In this document: piece by piece, positions 1 through 11,180 of the stretch
Layout: each line of letters starts with the position of its first letter
Numbering within the stretch: position 1 is the first letter of the stretch
NCBI RefSeq assembly: GCF_001704415.2
Contig: NC_030813.1
Location: 16,138,001 to 16,202,000 of the forward strand
Reading direction: 5' to 3'
DNA length: 64,000 nt
DNA from: Capra hircus
Lineage: Eukaryota; Chordata; Mammalia; Artiodactyla; Bovidae
Translations under genes and position numbers: made by a program
Notes under the pieces: model-generated
What the model was told of the DNA's origin: nothing
Database searches by the model: none
The model's input: the letters and a program-made list of their open reading frames with translations, nothing else

Positions 1-1999
1 TAGCGTGTCAACTATAAATCAAATTGTATGTTCCTATCAAACAATGGTTCGAATAGCAGTTTGGCAGATGTTCACATCACCTGGGATACCCCGAAACTGT
101 TAACTTTAATGACAGTTTCAATTTGTTGAAAAGGAGCTCAGAGAACTCCTGGTGAGCTTGCCCCTTTCTCTCATCACTCCCCACCTCAGAAAACAAATGG
201 GCAGAGACTTGTCCCATAGGAGGGAATGAGGAGGACAGATAATCTATCTACAGCCCATTAGGATTCCTCCTCACACCTATGTTCCCCTTGATGTCAATCT
301 CCATTCTCTAACTGAAGTCTGGCTGCCTTTAGAGGACAAGGCTTTTCAAGGTGGCTCTTTTTGATCTCAAACCCCAGGTAGGCATCTCTCCACGCACTTG
401 TAGACATCTAAACTTCCCCAAATCTCAATTTCAAGCATCCCGTATCCTGACCGCCACTTCCCGTCTTTCCAGTTCATTCCCTCTGGTCTCCACACTTGGA
501 CAGCTTTCTGACCTCAACAGGACCTTCACACTACTAAGCCCTTCTCTGTCTACTGCCACTACCGAGCTCGTCTGCCTATCACTCGGTTTGTAGCCCTTTC
601 ACTTGAATGACAGAGGAGCTTCCTTGTATACATCCACAGTTCCCCTGCTCTTCTGTTCTAACTGAAATCCAACCTTCCACCAAGCAGTAAGTGTGGCTAG
701 AAGGAAGAGGCATGCTAACTGGTTGAAGTTCATGCTGCCTGACAACCCTACTGCAAGCCACTGGTCAGTCGATCTACGCGACTATTTCTTGGGATCCTAA
801 CACTCTTTACCCTTTCTCAACTGATAGCTCCAAGTGCTTCTTTTATAGGGAAAACCACAGTGACCAAAGGCTAACTTCCACATTTAGCTACCATAAAGAT
901 TCACCCTCTGATGCCTCTCCTTCCAGACAGCCACACAGCTCTCCTCAACGGTCACCTTTTCAGAAGGGCCTCCCTAGTTACTGTCAAAACCAGCATTCTT
1001 GGTACTTTTCCTGCCTTATTTTTTCCCCACTGCATTTCCTACACCTGACATCCAAATGTGCTCTTTTCACCAGTCCTCCACACACTCACTCTGGAGTGTA
1101 AGCACTGTGAAATCAGGATTTTCTGTGTTTTGAGCCTAGACCAATATCTAGCAAGTATTAAGTGCTACTAAATACCTATTAAATGAGGAACAAACAAACT
1201 ATCCAAAGACAAAAAATTTAGAAGCACGATACTTCGTATTGTATAATTACAGTATATAGCAGCCCTTGGAACACTGCAGTTTCTCCTAATTCAGTAAGAT
1301 TCTCTCCTGCTGGAGGCTGCAGGGCACGGGGACACACACAGCGCAGGGGGTGGGCTGGGCTCGGAGTAGGTGGTGGGTGGGTAGAACATTTGACTTCTGC
1401 TATCAGCTCTGTCACTAATTAGTAATGTCATTTAGGGTGAGTCATTTAACCTCTCATTTCCAGCAGGGAATGTGAGAGAGTACTTTTATTTTTATCCAAA
1501 GAAAAGAGATCCAACAAGCGAAAAACCACTCATCACACACATCAAGAGCCTTTTCCCTTCCAAAGTTCATCAGTAGGACTTTTATAGTGTTTATAATAAA
1601 ATTTTATTCTGCAACCTAGTGGATCATTAACAGTTTTTATACTAAATAAATGTTAGTAAACAAGATTTTTTAAAAATCAAAGATCGCTCTCAAAGTTCCA
1701 GATGGTAATCTTAAAAGTCAATTAAATAGGATAGTCACATGTTATAAAAATTTTGCTATGAATGTGCAAGGAAAAAGAATGCCTAATTTAACCAAGAAAG
1801 ACAAATTAAGGTTATGATTAGTTAACAGTCATATATATTTTGAAAGTAGGGTTTGTTTTCTGAATACAAAGAGAATAAGTACTTGGTAATGTTCACAAAT
1901 TAATGAAAACATGTTCACATATATTACTAGTTGAAATACAGTATCAATGCATTTCCTCGAGCAGTAAATCCTAGATGTAAGAATACTACCAATTCTCCC
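1..1999. other. Downstream or intergenic DNA, old repeats only
   Basis: No coding exon is seen on either strand. About 920-1190 resembles an L2 LINE 3' end on the plus strand (the GTAAGCACTGTGAAATCAGG type of ending). 1385-1460 faintly resembles a MIR. A G-rich stretch lies at 1320-1385. The short ORFs have no recognisable product. Confidence 0.5.
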
Positions 2000-2813
2000 C
2001 AACCATAAACACACAAAACACCAAGCCATATTGTCAAGCAAAATATTTTTAATTAGTAGGCTGATCATAAATAAATCCACATAAAAGATTTAACAGAATT
2101 ACAAAGAGTTTTGTGTTTCTTTTGTGGACTCAATTCATAATATGCATTAGTCAACCTCATTCTCTAACTGCGACAAAGAGTTGTCATCCAACAATGCAGC
2201 ACAGTTTAAGCAATTCATATTCTGTAGTTACATTTTTACATTTTCTTTACAAATGTAACATTTATGTACATCATATATATATATTTTTTCTATAGTTCAT
2301 GTACTGAAACTCTATTGTTTTTACAGGGAAAATATTGAATTCATTTAATGAATATGAATCATTCCTTGTTAAAAAGTAATTCATATAAACAAATAACACG
2401 GTACCACTGCCTTTTGGCATCTCCTGTCAGAGTTCAAGTCCAGAAGTGTTATATTAATTATAAGAAAAGAGAATTTATCTAATTTTTCATTGACATATCA
2501 TCCCACATAGCTACAGAAGTTTGCCAGCTTGCAATGAACAGAGAACTGTACTGCTGCACTCTGGAAATGTGTGGAAACCAATTCAAAATATACTTGGTGA
2601 AACAGCATCATCAGCATCAAACTTAGGGTGAAGAAAAATCTGTCAAGTTCCTTCTTCCTCTTTATCTTTTGCCAAAGACTCAGACAAGGTGCTATGCTAC
2701 GCACTGCCTCTTGTAACAAGTGCCTTCGTTTCAAATTTCCTATGTGCTTCTCTGACAGATTATGCTTTACCTAGGTTATAGATCTCTTTCTTCTTATTCA
2801 ATTTTATTTCACT
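2000..2813 (-). other. SEC24B: Probable SEC24B 3' UTR (end not defined)
   Basis: Sequence directly after the stop codon, A/T-rich and without a recognisable recent repeat. An AATAAA read on the minus strand lies at 2803-2808, only five bases past the stop, probably too close to be the main poly(A) signal. Another AATAAA is at 1603-1608. I cannot place the cleavage site; the boundary at 2000 is arbitrary. Confidence 0.35.
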
Positions 2814-2928
2814 TCACTTACAAATCTGCTGCTGAACATGAAGCAAAAATTCATAGTAAGATAAGGCGGCTTCTGTCCGGTCTTCAATCAAATGTTGAAA
2901 AAATTCTGTTTTGGCAGGACTCTCATCT
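2814..2928 (-). CDS. SEC24B: SEC24B exon 24 (last coding exon, C-terminus)
   Basis: Encodes window residues 927-963, DESPAKTEFFQ... to ...LLHVQQQICK, then TGA at 2814-2816. The acceptor is a CTTTTTCAG read on the minus strand (CAG at 2929-2931). The first base completes a Lys codon started in exon 23. The final helix and the QQQICK end are the conserved C-terminus of vertebrate SEC24B. No disruption is seen. Confidence 0.97.
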
Positions 2929-3168
2929 CTGAAAAAGAAAAAGGAATATTTATCTAAAAATGCATATTATTAAAAAGAATACTTATACATTAGAAAAAAT
3001 ATGTGGGGACTTTTACGAAAAAGGATAGGGGATGTTAATCAAGTAACAGCCTTCTACCACTAGAATGTGTTCTGATATTATTATTTAAAATTTGATTTGA
3101 AGACAAACAATTTCACATAGATTGGACAGGATAAGACAATTTCATAATTAAATTACAGAAGTACTTAC

Positions 3169-3272
3169 TTTACCACGTGAAGAACTGGGCTTAATGGTCT
3201 GCTGTCTCTAAGCCAAGTTATAAAGGATCTGGCTCTCTCTGATGAAAGTGTGTCTAGCTCTGGAAGATGTGT
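3169..3272 (-). CDS. SEC24B: SEC24B exon 23
   Basis: Encodes residues 892-925, THLPELDTLSSERARSF... to ...SRPLSPVLHVV, plus two bases of a split Lys. It starts in phase 0 after TTTTGCCAG and ends at a consensus GTAAGT donor (3163-3168). It belongs to the C-terminal gelsolin-like/tail part of Sec24. The length of 104 bases fits the phase of both neighbours. Confidence 0.97.
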
Positions 3273-3821
3273 CTGGCAAAAAATGCAATTAGGAAGTCAT
3301 TTTCTTTCTTATAGACTTAGGCAGTATTAGAACTCAATCATAATCACCACTACCATCTAACGCCAGCACTCGATTCCAGCACCCACAGTAGCAACCAAAC
3401 ACGAGAGATTTATTACATTGTTGATAACTCTGTTTTTCTGACTAATAAGACATATTTAATGATAAGTATGCCACTGACATTTTACCTGAATATTATAGTT
3501 TTTCCAGACAAGTCAATAAAACATACACAATTAGTATGTTACTCAAATCATGTTATACTTTTTGTTTCTTCTAAAGGAAATATTCAGATCAGAGGGGCTA
3601 TCATTAAGCTTCAATTTCACTTATAAACAATTATACATTATTCTAATAACAGACATTCTTACATAATTTTATGTTTCCTTTATCCTTAATATTTAGGGCA
3701 AGAAATTTAAAAGAATAGTGTGAATGTTTAAATACATTTAAAAACCATATGCAAGACTTTTTTTAAAGACCCAAAGAATCTATTCTTTTATATATGTGTG
3801 TGTGTGTATATGTATATCTGA

Positions 3822-3870
3822 GGGCGTCCCTGGTGGCTCAGACAGTAAAGAATCCACCTGCAATGAAGAA
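3822..3870 (+). repeat. Bov-tA SINE fragment (head only)
   Basis: GGGCGTCCCTGGTGGCTCAG followed by ACAGTAAAGAATCCACCTGCAA is the tRNA-derived head of the ruminant SINE. The match stops after about 50 bases. Confidence 0.75.
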
Positions 3871-4147
3871 AAAGGATATTCTTCTACGTGTGCAATGAGT
3901 TTTTTCCAAAGTACATAGTATACAAATATTTAAACAGAAAAGTTTGGGTTAATCATATTTAAACTTGCATCAATATTTAAAAAGTACGAGGAAACATTTC
4001 CATGCACACTCTTGCATAGCTTTCCTAAGCATCTGTGACATAGCCACTGTGGCACACGGAAACACACTTTGAAAACGCAAATGGACGTTATGCACATCGT
4101 TTTCTTTTTCAGACTGTATTCTTTTGAGTAGAGTCATAGGTTTTGCT

Positions 4148-4366
4148 GGGGCTTCCCTGGTGGCTCAGTGATAGAGAATTCATCAGCAATGTAAGGGCCA
4201 CAAGAGATGCAGGTTCGGTCCCCGGGTCGGGAAGATCCCCCTGGAGGAGGGCATGGCAATGCACTCCTGTATTCCTGCCTGGATAATCCCAAGGACAGAG
4301 GAGCTTGGGCTACAGTCCAAAGGTCGCAAAGAGTTGGACATGACTGAAGAGACCCGGCATACAAGC
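4148..4366 (+). repeat. Bov-tA SINE
   Basis: Starts GGGCTTCCCTGGTGGCTCAG and continues with the GGGAAGATCCCCCTGGAGGA and GTTGGACATGACTGAAGA landmarks. It is close to full length. The two minus-strand ORFs here are SINE translations, not genes. Confidence 0.93.
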
Positions 4367-5026
4367 ATGATATCCTCTTAAGTATATATGTACATATGAA
4401 TACTTCCATGAGTGTATCTACAGGATACATTTTAGGCGTAAATAATTTACTGTGTCATACGCTGTGTGATTTTAATTTTAACAGATATTGTCAAATGGTC
4501 CTCCTAAAGACTAGTAAATGTATACAGTCCAATCAATAGGCCTGCACTGCCTATTATCAAATTAAACAAATTTTTTACCAGGGGGCAAAATCTGATAAAT
4601 GAAATAAATACTATGCTGTTATTAATAGTTTGTTTTGTTTTCTTAATTATAAACGAAGCTGAACATTGATCCATATAGCCACTACTATAATTTCCACCTA
4701 TGAATTACCTGTTCAAATCATTTTCTCATTTTTCTTCTTTGTTGAGTCTTAGAAATAAACTCTGGATTAATGTGGCAAATTTTAAAAAATAAATCAAATA
4801 GCGAACATGGTTAAGAATTATGTTGACTTATATTAATTTTAGGAGAAAGGGCATATTTACAATACCCAAGAATAAGGTAGGCCTTTTCCATTAAGTAGCA
4901 TAGAGAACTGCTTTCAGAATCATGTCTTTAGTATCAACATACATACAGTACAGGCTTACTGAAAAAACTATGTTTACTATCAGCAAAATAATTTAAATGA
5001 GAGTAGTTAAAGTTGTTGGAAAATAG

Positions 5027-5585
5027 CTTGGAGTTGCTCAAAAAGTTTACCATATGACCCAGCAATTCTACTGCTAGCTACATATCCAAGAGAACTTGAA
5101 AACATGTTCACACAACATTTGTACACAGACTGTTCATGGAAGCACTCCTCACAACAGCACCAGAGTAGAGATAACCTAAATGTCCAGGAAGAGAGGACTG
5201 GATAAACAAAATGTGATATATTCATACCATGGACTATTATCTAGTCATAAAAGAGGGGGAAGTACTGACACACATTACAACATGGATGTTGAAATCATGG
5301 TGAGAAGAAGCCAAACTCAAAAGGCCTTGCACTGTGTGATTCCATACATCTGAACTGTCCAGAACAGGCAAATCCACACAGATAGAAAGCAGGCTAGTGG
5401 CTGCCCAGGGAAAACAGAAAGGAAGAGTTGGGAGATACAGGCTTCTTTTTCAGGTGATGTAAACGCTCTGAAATTATATACTGGAAATGCTTGTAAACAC
5501 TGTGAATATACTAAAAGCAAATGCACTGTACATTTTAAAATGATTAAAAGGTGACTCTTATGTGCATTTTATTTCCAAAAAAAAG
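5027..5585 (+). repeat. L1 LINE 3' end fragment
   Basis: Contains the L1 ORF2/3' region landmarks ACCATATGACCCAGCAATTC, ATGGAAGCACTCCTCACAACAG, a GGATAAACAAAATGTG segment and the CACAGATAGAAAGCAGGCTAG segment, ending near an A-rich run. It is diverged, so the insertion is old. It lies antisense to SEC24B. Confidence 0.8.
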
Positions 5586-5635
5586 AATTAAACAAGTAAG
5601 TACACAAAAAGTTAAAGCTATATAAAGCCACTGAC

Positions 5636-5728
5636 CATTTTCTGTGGTATTGATGCAAAATCAGGATACCCAAGCACATCCTCTATAAAGTTATTGTCAC
5701 AGCTCTTTCCAATCCAAATGTAAAAAAT
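5636..5728 (-). CDS. SEC24B: SEC24B exon 22 (gelsolin-like domain)
   Basis: Encodes residues 861-891, 31 whole codons: IFYIWIGKSCDNNFIEDVLG followed by YPDFASIPQKM. It is phase 0 at both ends. The donor is GTCAGT, acceptable but not consensus at the third base. The FYIWIGK motif is typical of the Sec23/Sec24 gelsolin-like domain. An old L1 3' end lies just downstream in the next intron. Confidence 0.97.
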
Positions 5729-6491
5729 CTAAAAACAAAACAAATCACAGTAACACTCCCTAATTGGAAATCCATTACAGCTGATTTTCTCAAAATCATC
5801 AAGCATAAACGAGGCAAAGTACACTAGCTCAAATCAAGCAGGAACAAACATGAAAGTAAAAAAGGAAACCTGTAACCTGCACATTTGGAATCTGCATTCA
5901 GGAATCCAGAGTGGCTCCTATCTTTTCTGCTTAAATTTCAAGCTTCTCATAAAATTTATCTTACCATTTTCTTTACTTTTCCTCCAATGCTTCAACCAAG
6001 ATACATGACTTACTATATCTCCTACCCACTACTTCCATTATCTCAATCACCGTCTCTGTACTTTAACTAATGTCCCCTGCCCTCTACCACTGCCCCACCC
6101 CATACTGTGGCTATTGGAATTCTTTTCCTGTTCACAAGGTATCGTTCATGAAGCCACCCTGCCTATTCTGACACCCTTCACCACCACCCTGTCCAATGAC
6201 ACCTCCCGAAATCTTAATTATTAATGGCATTTGAGACAACAAATCAAGTTGAACTAGAAATATTCTTGAGTTCCCTTAAAATTTTATGATTCTAGATGAA
6301 AAATTAATTGAAGTAAGGAATTTATCTCTTTACTTCTCTTAAATAAATTGATCTCCTGTGCCAGTTCCAATTTATAGCCCCTGAGATCCCCGTCCACCTT
6401 TCATTGCCTGATCTGTGGTAACAGAGCTGGATCCCGTGTTTCTCCTTTTGCCAGCTGCAAGTGTGAAGCTTTGACACTAACGGGTACTTAC
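5729..6491 (-). other. SEC24B intron 21
   Basis: A 763-base intron with no repeat I can name. 5890-6200 is pyrimidine-rich on the plus strand. Confidence 0.6.
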
Positions 6492-6596
6492 AGAGCCACA
6501 GTCCATAAGGAAAGCGCCTTCTCGTGTCAGTTTCTCTGCAGACAATTTTTGAAGAGGTGGCTGAGGTACAACCCTATCATTAACGTGTATTGCACC
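6492..6596 (-). CDS. SEC24B: SEC24B exon 21 (gelsolin-like domain start)
   Basis: Encodes residues 826-860, 35 whole codons, GAIHVNDRVVPQPPLQKLSA to ...FLMDCGS. It is flanked by CTTTTCAG and GTAAGT. The PQPPLQKLS segment leads into the gelsolin-like fold shared by Sec23 and Sec24. Phase is 0 at both ends, so skipping would not shift the frame but would remove domain core. Confidence 0.97.
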
Positions 6597-6720
6597 CTGA
6601 AAAGAAAAAAGATAGAATGTGAATGACCTTCCATTACTATTATCCCAGGCTGGAAGCTAATGGCCACTAGCTCTGATACTGAAAAATGATACTTGATGAT
6701 TTTGTGATATGTAAAAACTA

Positions 6721-6933
6721 CAGCTGACCTTTGAACAACGTGAGTTTGAACTATACGGGTCCACCTATATGCAGTTTTTCTCAATATATGCTACAGAAGT
6801 ACATGATCTGCAGTTGGTTGAATCCGTGGACACCAAATAGAGGATACAGAGGACTGACTATGAAGTTATACATGGCCTTTCAATCGCACAGGGGTTGGTG
6901 CTCATAAACCCCACGCTGCTCAAGGGTGAACTA
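6721..6933 (+). mobile_element. MER2/Tigger2-like DNA transposon remnant (non-autonomous)
   Basis: The left end reads CAGCTGACCTTTGAACAACG. The right end, read in reverse complement, is TAGTTCACCCTTGAGCAGCG, so the ends are imperfect terminal inverted repeats. A TA dinucleotide precedes the left end, as expected for a TA target. Interior segments (GGGTCCACCTATATGCAG, GGGGTTGGTGCTCATAAACC) match the Tigger2/MER2 pattern known from mammals. There is no coding capacity. Confidence 0.72.
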
Positions 6934-7553
6934 CATTGATAATATATACCACCTTGGCTGTGCAATCAAGACTCTCAAATGTATTTAAATTAAAAGATGC
7001 TCAAAGGTATTCAAATTCAAAAGACAAAAACTTGACTACGTAAAAAGATCTGCCCATTTCCTTCCTTTCTGGGGTCAGAATATATTAAAAGTACAACTAC
7101 GATATCTGCTACAAAGGATTTTTTGATTCCAAAGAGTAGGAAAAAAAGACATTACATATCTGCATATTAAAAATACTATTAGATACCAGATTAGTTTTAC
7201 AATAATATAGTCAAAGTTACACTCTGATCACATCAGAAACTGTCAGTATCTTCAAAATACAAATGGAAATGCCCTTCTATAATGTAGCTGTGTAGTAAAT
7301 GTAACCAAATCCACAAAGTGAATCACTTCCCATATGAAACTATTTTTGAAAATGCCACAACCATGATACTATCTAATAGTCCTGTTGTCCAATCAAATCC
7401 ATAGTTAACGTCTGTATTTAATGTATTACTATCACAGGGGAAAAACAGATGGAAGAAATTGTTAACAACACATTACTATCTTAGATGCAGAATCAAGACA
7501 CTCAAATAAATCTAAATTTAAAAATTTCAAACACAATGAAAAAAAAATCATAC

Positions 7554-7691
7554 CTCATCTGTCAATCTGTCTATCCTGTACAGGTTGGGATGAATCATTT
7601 TCATTAGATGAACAAGTGGCTGACACTTTATCTGACACATGGCATACACACGATCATCCAGGCGTGTGCTTGTGCCGGTTCTAAATGCTTT
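7554..7691 (-). CDS. SEC24B: SEC24B exon 20 (helical domain end)
   Basis: Encodes residues 780-825, 46 whole codons, KAFRTGTSTRLDDRVYAMCQ to ...LYRIDRLTDE. The acceptor is TCTACGTAG and the donor GTATGA. It covers the end of the all-helical domain and the link to the gelsolin-like domain. From memory, human SEC24B has QIKSQPL where this has QIKCQPL. Confidence 0.97.
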
Positions 7692-7784
7692 CTACGTGGA
7701 GAAACAATACACATTTTTCAGTAAAACATAAATATAGTGGACAAATATTAAAACAGATATATACCATCAGCCATGGGAAAAGCA

Positions 7785-8010
7785 CAGCCTTCACACCAAA
7801 TGGGCCTGGATTCAGTTTTCAGCTCTGAGAATTTAATTGGTAGATATGTGAGCAAGTTACTTAGCTTCTCAAAGGTATATTGACATCGTAAGAAAAAAGG
7901 GGAAAATAATACCCCTAGGCAGCTATAAGGATTAAATACGATGATGCGTATATAACACGTATTACGGTGCCTGAGACTTGGGAATATGCTCAATGAACAG
8001 TAGGCCCTTT
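7785..8010 (+). repeat. MIR SINE (old)
   Basis: Shows the MIR core order: GAGCAAGTTACTTAGCTTCTC, GGGGAAAATAATACC, AAGGATTAAATACGATGATG and GGTGCCTGAGAC. It is strongly diverged. It lies in intron 19. Confidence 0.75.
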
Positions 8011-8303
8011 CCTTAGAGTCTCTTTCCAGGAGCACACACTGAGAGTGTGCTATACGCACACCATTATTCAAGCTGCTCCCACATGCTCGAGTGAGAGCAT
8101 ACAGGTTCATGACAGTCATCATGTATTTGTATACCTTCATTTTCCATTCATCTCTTCCTGTTTATAACTCTTCCAATGCTAAGCTGCAAATGTCTAATCA
8201 AGTATTCAATCCCCTACCACCCACCAGAAAAACTAGGTTTGGAAACCTATATATTCAAAATTTCAAAAGACTTTATTAAATCTAACAGTGTATAGAGAGC
8301 TAC

Positions 8304-8479
8304 CTGTTTGAGAAGGGCCAAAACATAGAGAGGAAATAACTTGAGGGAGCTGGGTGCTATCAACCCCGAGTGCTGTAAATTTGAGACAGTTGAGCCATAT
8401 GCAGATAATGAATCCACCACAGCATTCACTAAGGCATCCCTTGCATCCGATAGACTTGAGGAAATTGATCGATCCACAG
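8304..8479 (-). CDS. SEC24B: SEC24B exon 19 (helical domain)
   Basis: Encodes a split Ala and residues 722-779, VDRSISSSLSDARDALVNAV to ...LFPLYVLALLKQ. The acceptor is TTCATAG and the donor GTAGCT, a weaker donor. The SLSDARDALVNAVVDSLSAYG helix and LFPLYVLALLKQ are diagnostic for the Sec24 helical domain. Two other frames are also open across this exon on the same strand; they are shadows. Confidence 0.97.
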
Positions 8480-9118
8480 CTATGAAGCAACCAAAATGAA
8501 AAAGTTTTTAACCATTAGACGCCAGTGAATACTGTAAGAGATAAAATGTACATGCGGTACTTAAGAAACAAACAGAAAGTTCATTTTTAGGTTAGAAAAA
8601 TACATTTCAGTTGTTCCCTTGAGTGTGGCTGCCCCTTTGTAGTAAAAATCCTCCTCCTGCCACCAACCCTGATCATCAGTGAGCTATTCTTCATTCTTAT
8701 AATTTTCACTTTTCCAGAATGTTGAATGAATGAATCATTTGTATGTAGCACTTTGAGTTTAGCTTCTTTCACTTAGCATAACGCCTTTGAGAGTCAGCCA
8801 TGTCTGTTCACATATCAACAGTCCATTCCTTTTTATTGCCGAGTTGTATTCCATCATATGGATGTACCACAGTTCATGAAGTTACCATTTGAAAAACACT
8901 TGAGATGCTACCAGTTATTAATGATTATGAATCTCACACATGACTTTTAAGCTAAAGAATTCGTGAGAATGAGAACAGCCCAATTCACACTGTTGTAAAT
9001 GAAAATGTAAAATATATATACTTTTTAAATGAGGAATTTCCAGGGTAAAACAATGCCCAGGCTTCAGTTTTTAGTATAGAAAAATATATTTCACCTGTCG
9101 CTTCACTTTTTTACTTAC
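8480..9118 (-). other. SEC24B intron 18
   Basis: A 639-base intron mostly occupied by an antisense L1 3' fragment (listed separately). Confidence 0.7.
8690..8960 (-). repeat. L1 LINE 3' region fragment
   Basis: On the plus strand it reads as the complement of the L1 3' end: TTCACTTAGCATAACGCCTT, then CAGCCATGTCTGTTCACAT, then GAGTTGTATTCCATCATATGG, then ACCACAGTTCATGAAG. Boundaries are approximate. Confidence 0.7.
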
Positions 9119-9229
9119 CCATGTTTGCCAGGAGGCAGACGGCAGCTTGTACGTCCACTCCTGCGTATACATCTGCTAGTGAGCTGCCCACTGGCAAGCA
9201 GAGAGTGTGCACTCTAATCCTCCGCTCAC
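9119..9229 (-). CDS. SEC24B: SEC24B exon 18 (beta-sandwich to helical transition)
   Basis: Encodes residues 685-720 flanked by split Gly and Ala codons: ERRIRVHTLCLPVGSSLADV to ...LLANM. The acceptor is TTTGACTAG and the donor GTAAGT (9113-9118). The ERRIRVHTLCLP motif is a hallmark of Sec23/Sec24. The residue after LPV is Gly; both human SEC24A and SEC24B, as I remember them, have Val there (see findings). Confidence 0.96.
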
Positions 9230-9831
9230 CTAGTCAAAGGACGAATCCATGTCATTGCAAAATACGTTAGGCCAAGAAACAAAGAAAGCAAATAGGTCAA
9301 AATATCATTCAAGTTATTGTTGGATCGTATTAAATTACCAACAGGATTTTGAAATGGCAAAAACAAAGTTTTACAATGAACATGTTTTAAAGAAAATTAA
9401 ACATTCTCTAAACCTGAACACAGACTATGAACATACACTATATTTTGAACACTAGTTCTGGTTTTTATCCTAGCAGCACTCATTCTGAATTATATGTTAC
9501 ACGGTACACTGTCAGAAAACAGACCATGCAGACCCTAAGAGCCATGGAGAATTTCTCATGTTATGGATAAAAAATAACGCTCAGGATAACCCAGACAGAT
9601 TTAGTTTGAGTTATTATGCTAATATGATTTTGAGAGTACAAGTCTTCCACAAGTCAAAACAGGTACTCTTTGAAGATTCAAAAATGAGTATTAAAAAAAA
9701 GAACGGAACGTATATTTGATGAACACAAATTCCATTGCTTCCCACTGGTGTTCACTCTGCCCAGTCTGCCAGTAGGTGAAAAGAGGGGAGAGTTACTGGG
9801 GCAGGTTACATTCCACTTCTGGTAAGATTAC
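9230..9831 (-). other. SEC24B intron 17
   Basis: A 602-base intron. I recognise no repeat or conserved element in it. The 68-residue plus-strand ORF at 9249 has no known features. Confidence 0.6.
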
Positions 9832-10005
9832 CTTTGCTAGATGTATATAACAGGGCTGTCTGAAAGCACACTAAAGAAGTATCTGTCAAACTTTCTTCAA
9901 TAGAGAGTTGTACTGCAAATCCAGCGTCGGGATTGATGTTGGCGAGGGATAACAAATCAGTGGAACGGACAAAGAAATTTCCATGAAAAGTGTGCATGGA
10001 AAGAC
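9832..10005 (-). CDS. SEC24B: SEC24B exon 17 (beta-sandwich domain)
   Basis: Encodes residues 627-683, LSMHTFHGNFFVRSTDLLSL to ...ALLYTSSK, with split Gly codons at both ends. It is flanked by CCCCAG and GTAATC. This is the Sec23/24 beta-sandwich segment. It is identical or nearly identical to human SEC24B as I recall it, including the ESLTDTSLVCFQTALLYTSS stretch. Confidence 0.97.
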
Positions 10006-10465
10006 CTGGGGAAAAGAAAACTTGTTATAAAAGATGAGGTAGCACTAGTCTCTTTACCTCAGGTTAAAGCTACTTTTTAAACAAAAAATATCTCTGATTT
10101 TGAATCAAAAGGATAACTGGGGAGCAATACTTTTCACATAAAACAGAGACTGTTTGAATGATGAGGAAGGCAAAGATCATTATTAATTTGACAATTTTCA
10201 CTTAAGATCTTCCCTATTCCTCAAATTCATCGGAAATCACTTCCTCCTAATAAGGCAAAGCATTTCCTCTGCCTACTTATTCAAATTACTTAAAAAATTG
10301 AACAATGATTATTTAATAATAATATTTTAAACAGTACAGCTAGCTGGATCAAGTAGAAAATCTTTTTTATGATAATGAAAGGTGGTCACAGGTTGTCAAT
10401 ATATGAATGCTTATTAATTTTGAAAAAAGTATATAATATAAAGCATAATTTTTATAATTTCATAC
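10006..10465 (-). other. SEC24B intron 16
   Basis: A 460-base A/T-rich intron; nothing recognised. Confidence 0.6.
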
Positions 10466-10624
10466 CTTTAGTACACCTTATTCTCATAACAGCTTCAAAT
10501 CCAATTTTTCTTGTGAGATACCGTTTTAGATCTTTTTGTAACTTTTCTGCTTGCGAGGGATTGTGAGTATAGTGGAAAGATGGATAATAATAGATGCACC
10601 CTGCAGAATACTTGGACATGCAAG
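10466..10624 (-). CDS. SEC24B: SEC24B exon 16 (trunk end / beta-sandwich start)
   Basis: Encodes residues 574-625, CMSKYSAGCIYYYPSFHYTH to ...FEAVMRIRCTK, with a split Ala at the start and a split Gly at the end. The acceptor is CTCTAAAG and the donor GTATGA. CIYYYPSFHYTHNP and RYLTRKIGFEAVMRIRCTKG are strongly conserved in the SEC24A/B pair; CMSKYS favours SEC24B over SEC24A (CISRYS). Confidence 0.97.
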
Positions 10625-11056
10625 CTTTAGAGAGAAAAAGGAAAAATATTAGCTACTGAAATGATAACATTTTACTTGTCCAACAGCAATGAAGATTCTG
10701 TATTATGAAGAAATCTAAGTTATAATAAAAAAAAAACCCTACAGTGGTAAAAAATGGGGATAATATATAAATTTGAGAAAGAAATATTTATAAAACATAA
10801 TATATATTAAGTTTACTGTTGAGCAGAACGGTAAAAGAATTGTATTTAAATAAAAACAACAACCCAGATTAGCATTTTATATTCGTATAGGGTTAGGGTT
10901 TTTTTTTTTAAAGTTTAGTAGTAATTTTCATAGACAATATCTAATTTACATGTCTTTCTCCCCCAACAATTGAGAACTCTTGGTAAAGAATTTACACTTA
11001 ACTATATGCTAAAAATGTTTATGTAAAAACAGGTAAGTACAATGGCATCTTCTTAC
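10625..11056 (-). other. SEC24B intron 15
   Basis: A 432-base A/T-rich intron with short poly-A and poly-T runs; nothing else recognised. Confidence 0.6.
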
Positions 11057-11180
11057 CTAGAGAAGCGAGATCAGAATACTGAGAACTTAAAAGGAACAGA
11101 TCCACTGCAGTCTGCTGCCCTGAGCAATCTAAAGCGAGTTTCTTATAAAAGTCAGTTGCAGGGCCAAGATGTTGTACAAC
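11057..11180 (-). CDS. SEC24B: SEC24B exon 15 (trunk domain)
   Basis: Encodes residues 532-572, VVQHLGPATDFYKKLALDCS to ...SQYSDLASL, then one base of a split Ala. The acceptor is TTGACTTAG and the donor GTAAGA. The DFYKKLALDCSGQQTAVDLF motif is the conserved Sec24 trunk. The opposite strand is open across this exon by chance. Confidence 0.97.

Larger units (their letters stand above)
3273..5635 (-). other. SEC24B intron 22
   Basis: A 2.4-kb intron holding a truncated Bov-tA head, one Bov-tA SINE and an L1 3' end (listed separately), plus a short TG/TA run near 3792-3816. Nothing else recognisable. Confidence 0.8.

Noticed and set aside
2803..2808. AATAAA as the main SEC24B poly(A) signal
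   Set aside because: It starts five bases after the stop codon, too close to be a convincing principal signal, and no downstream GU-rich element is clear.
4134..4430. Minus-strand ORFs with SCPTLCDLWTVAQ-like text, also seen at 22652, 24617, 35048, 38100, 44098, 52004 and 61537
   Set aside because: The same peptides recur wherever a Bov-tA or Bov-A2 SINE lies; they are SINE translations.
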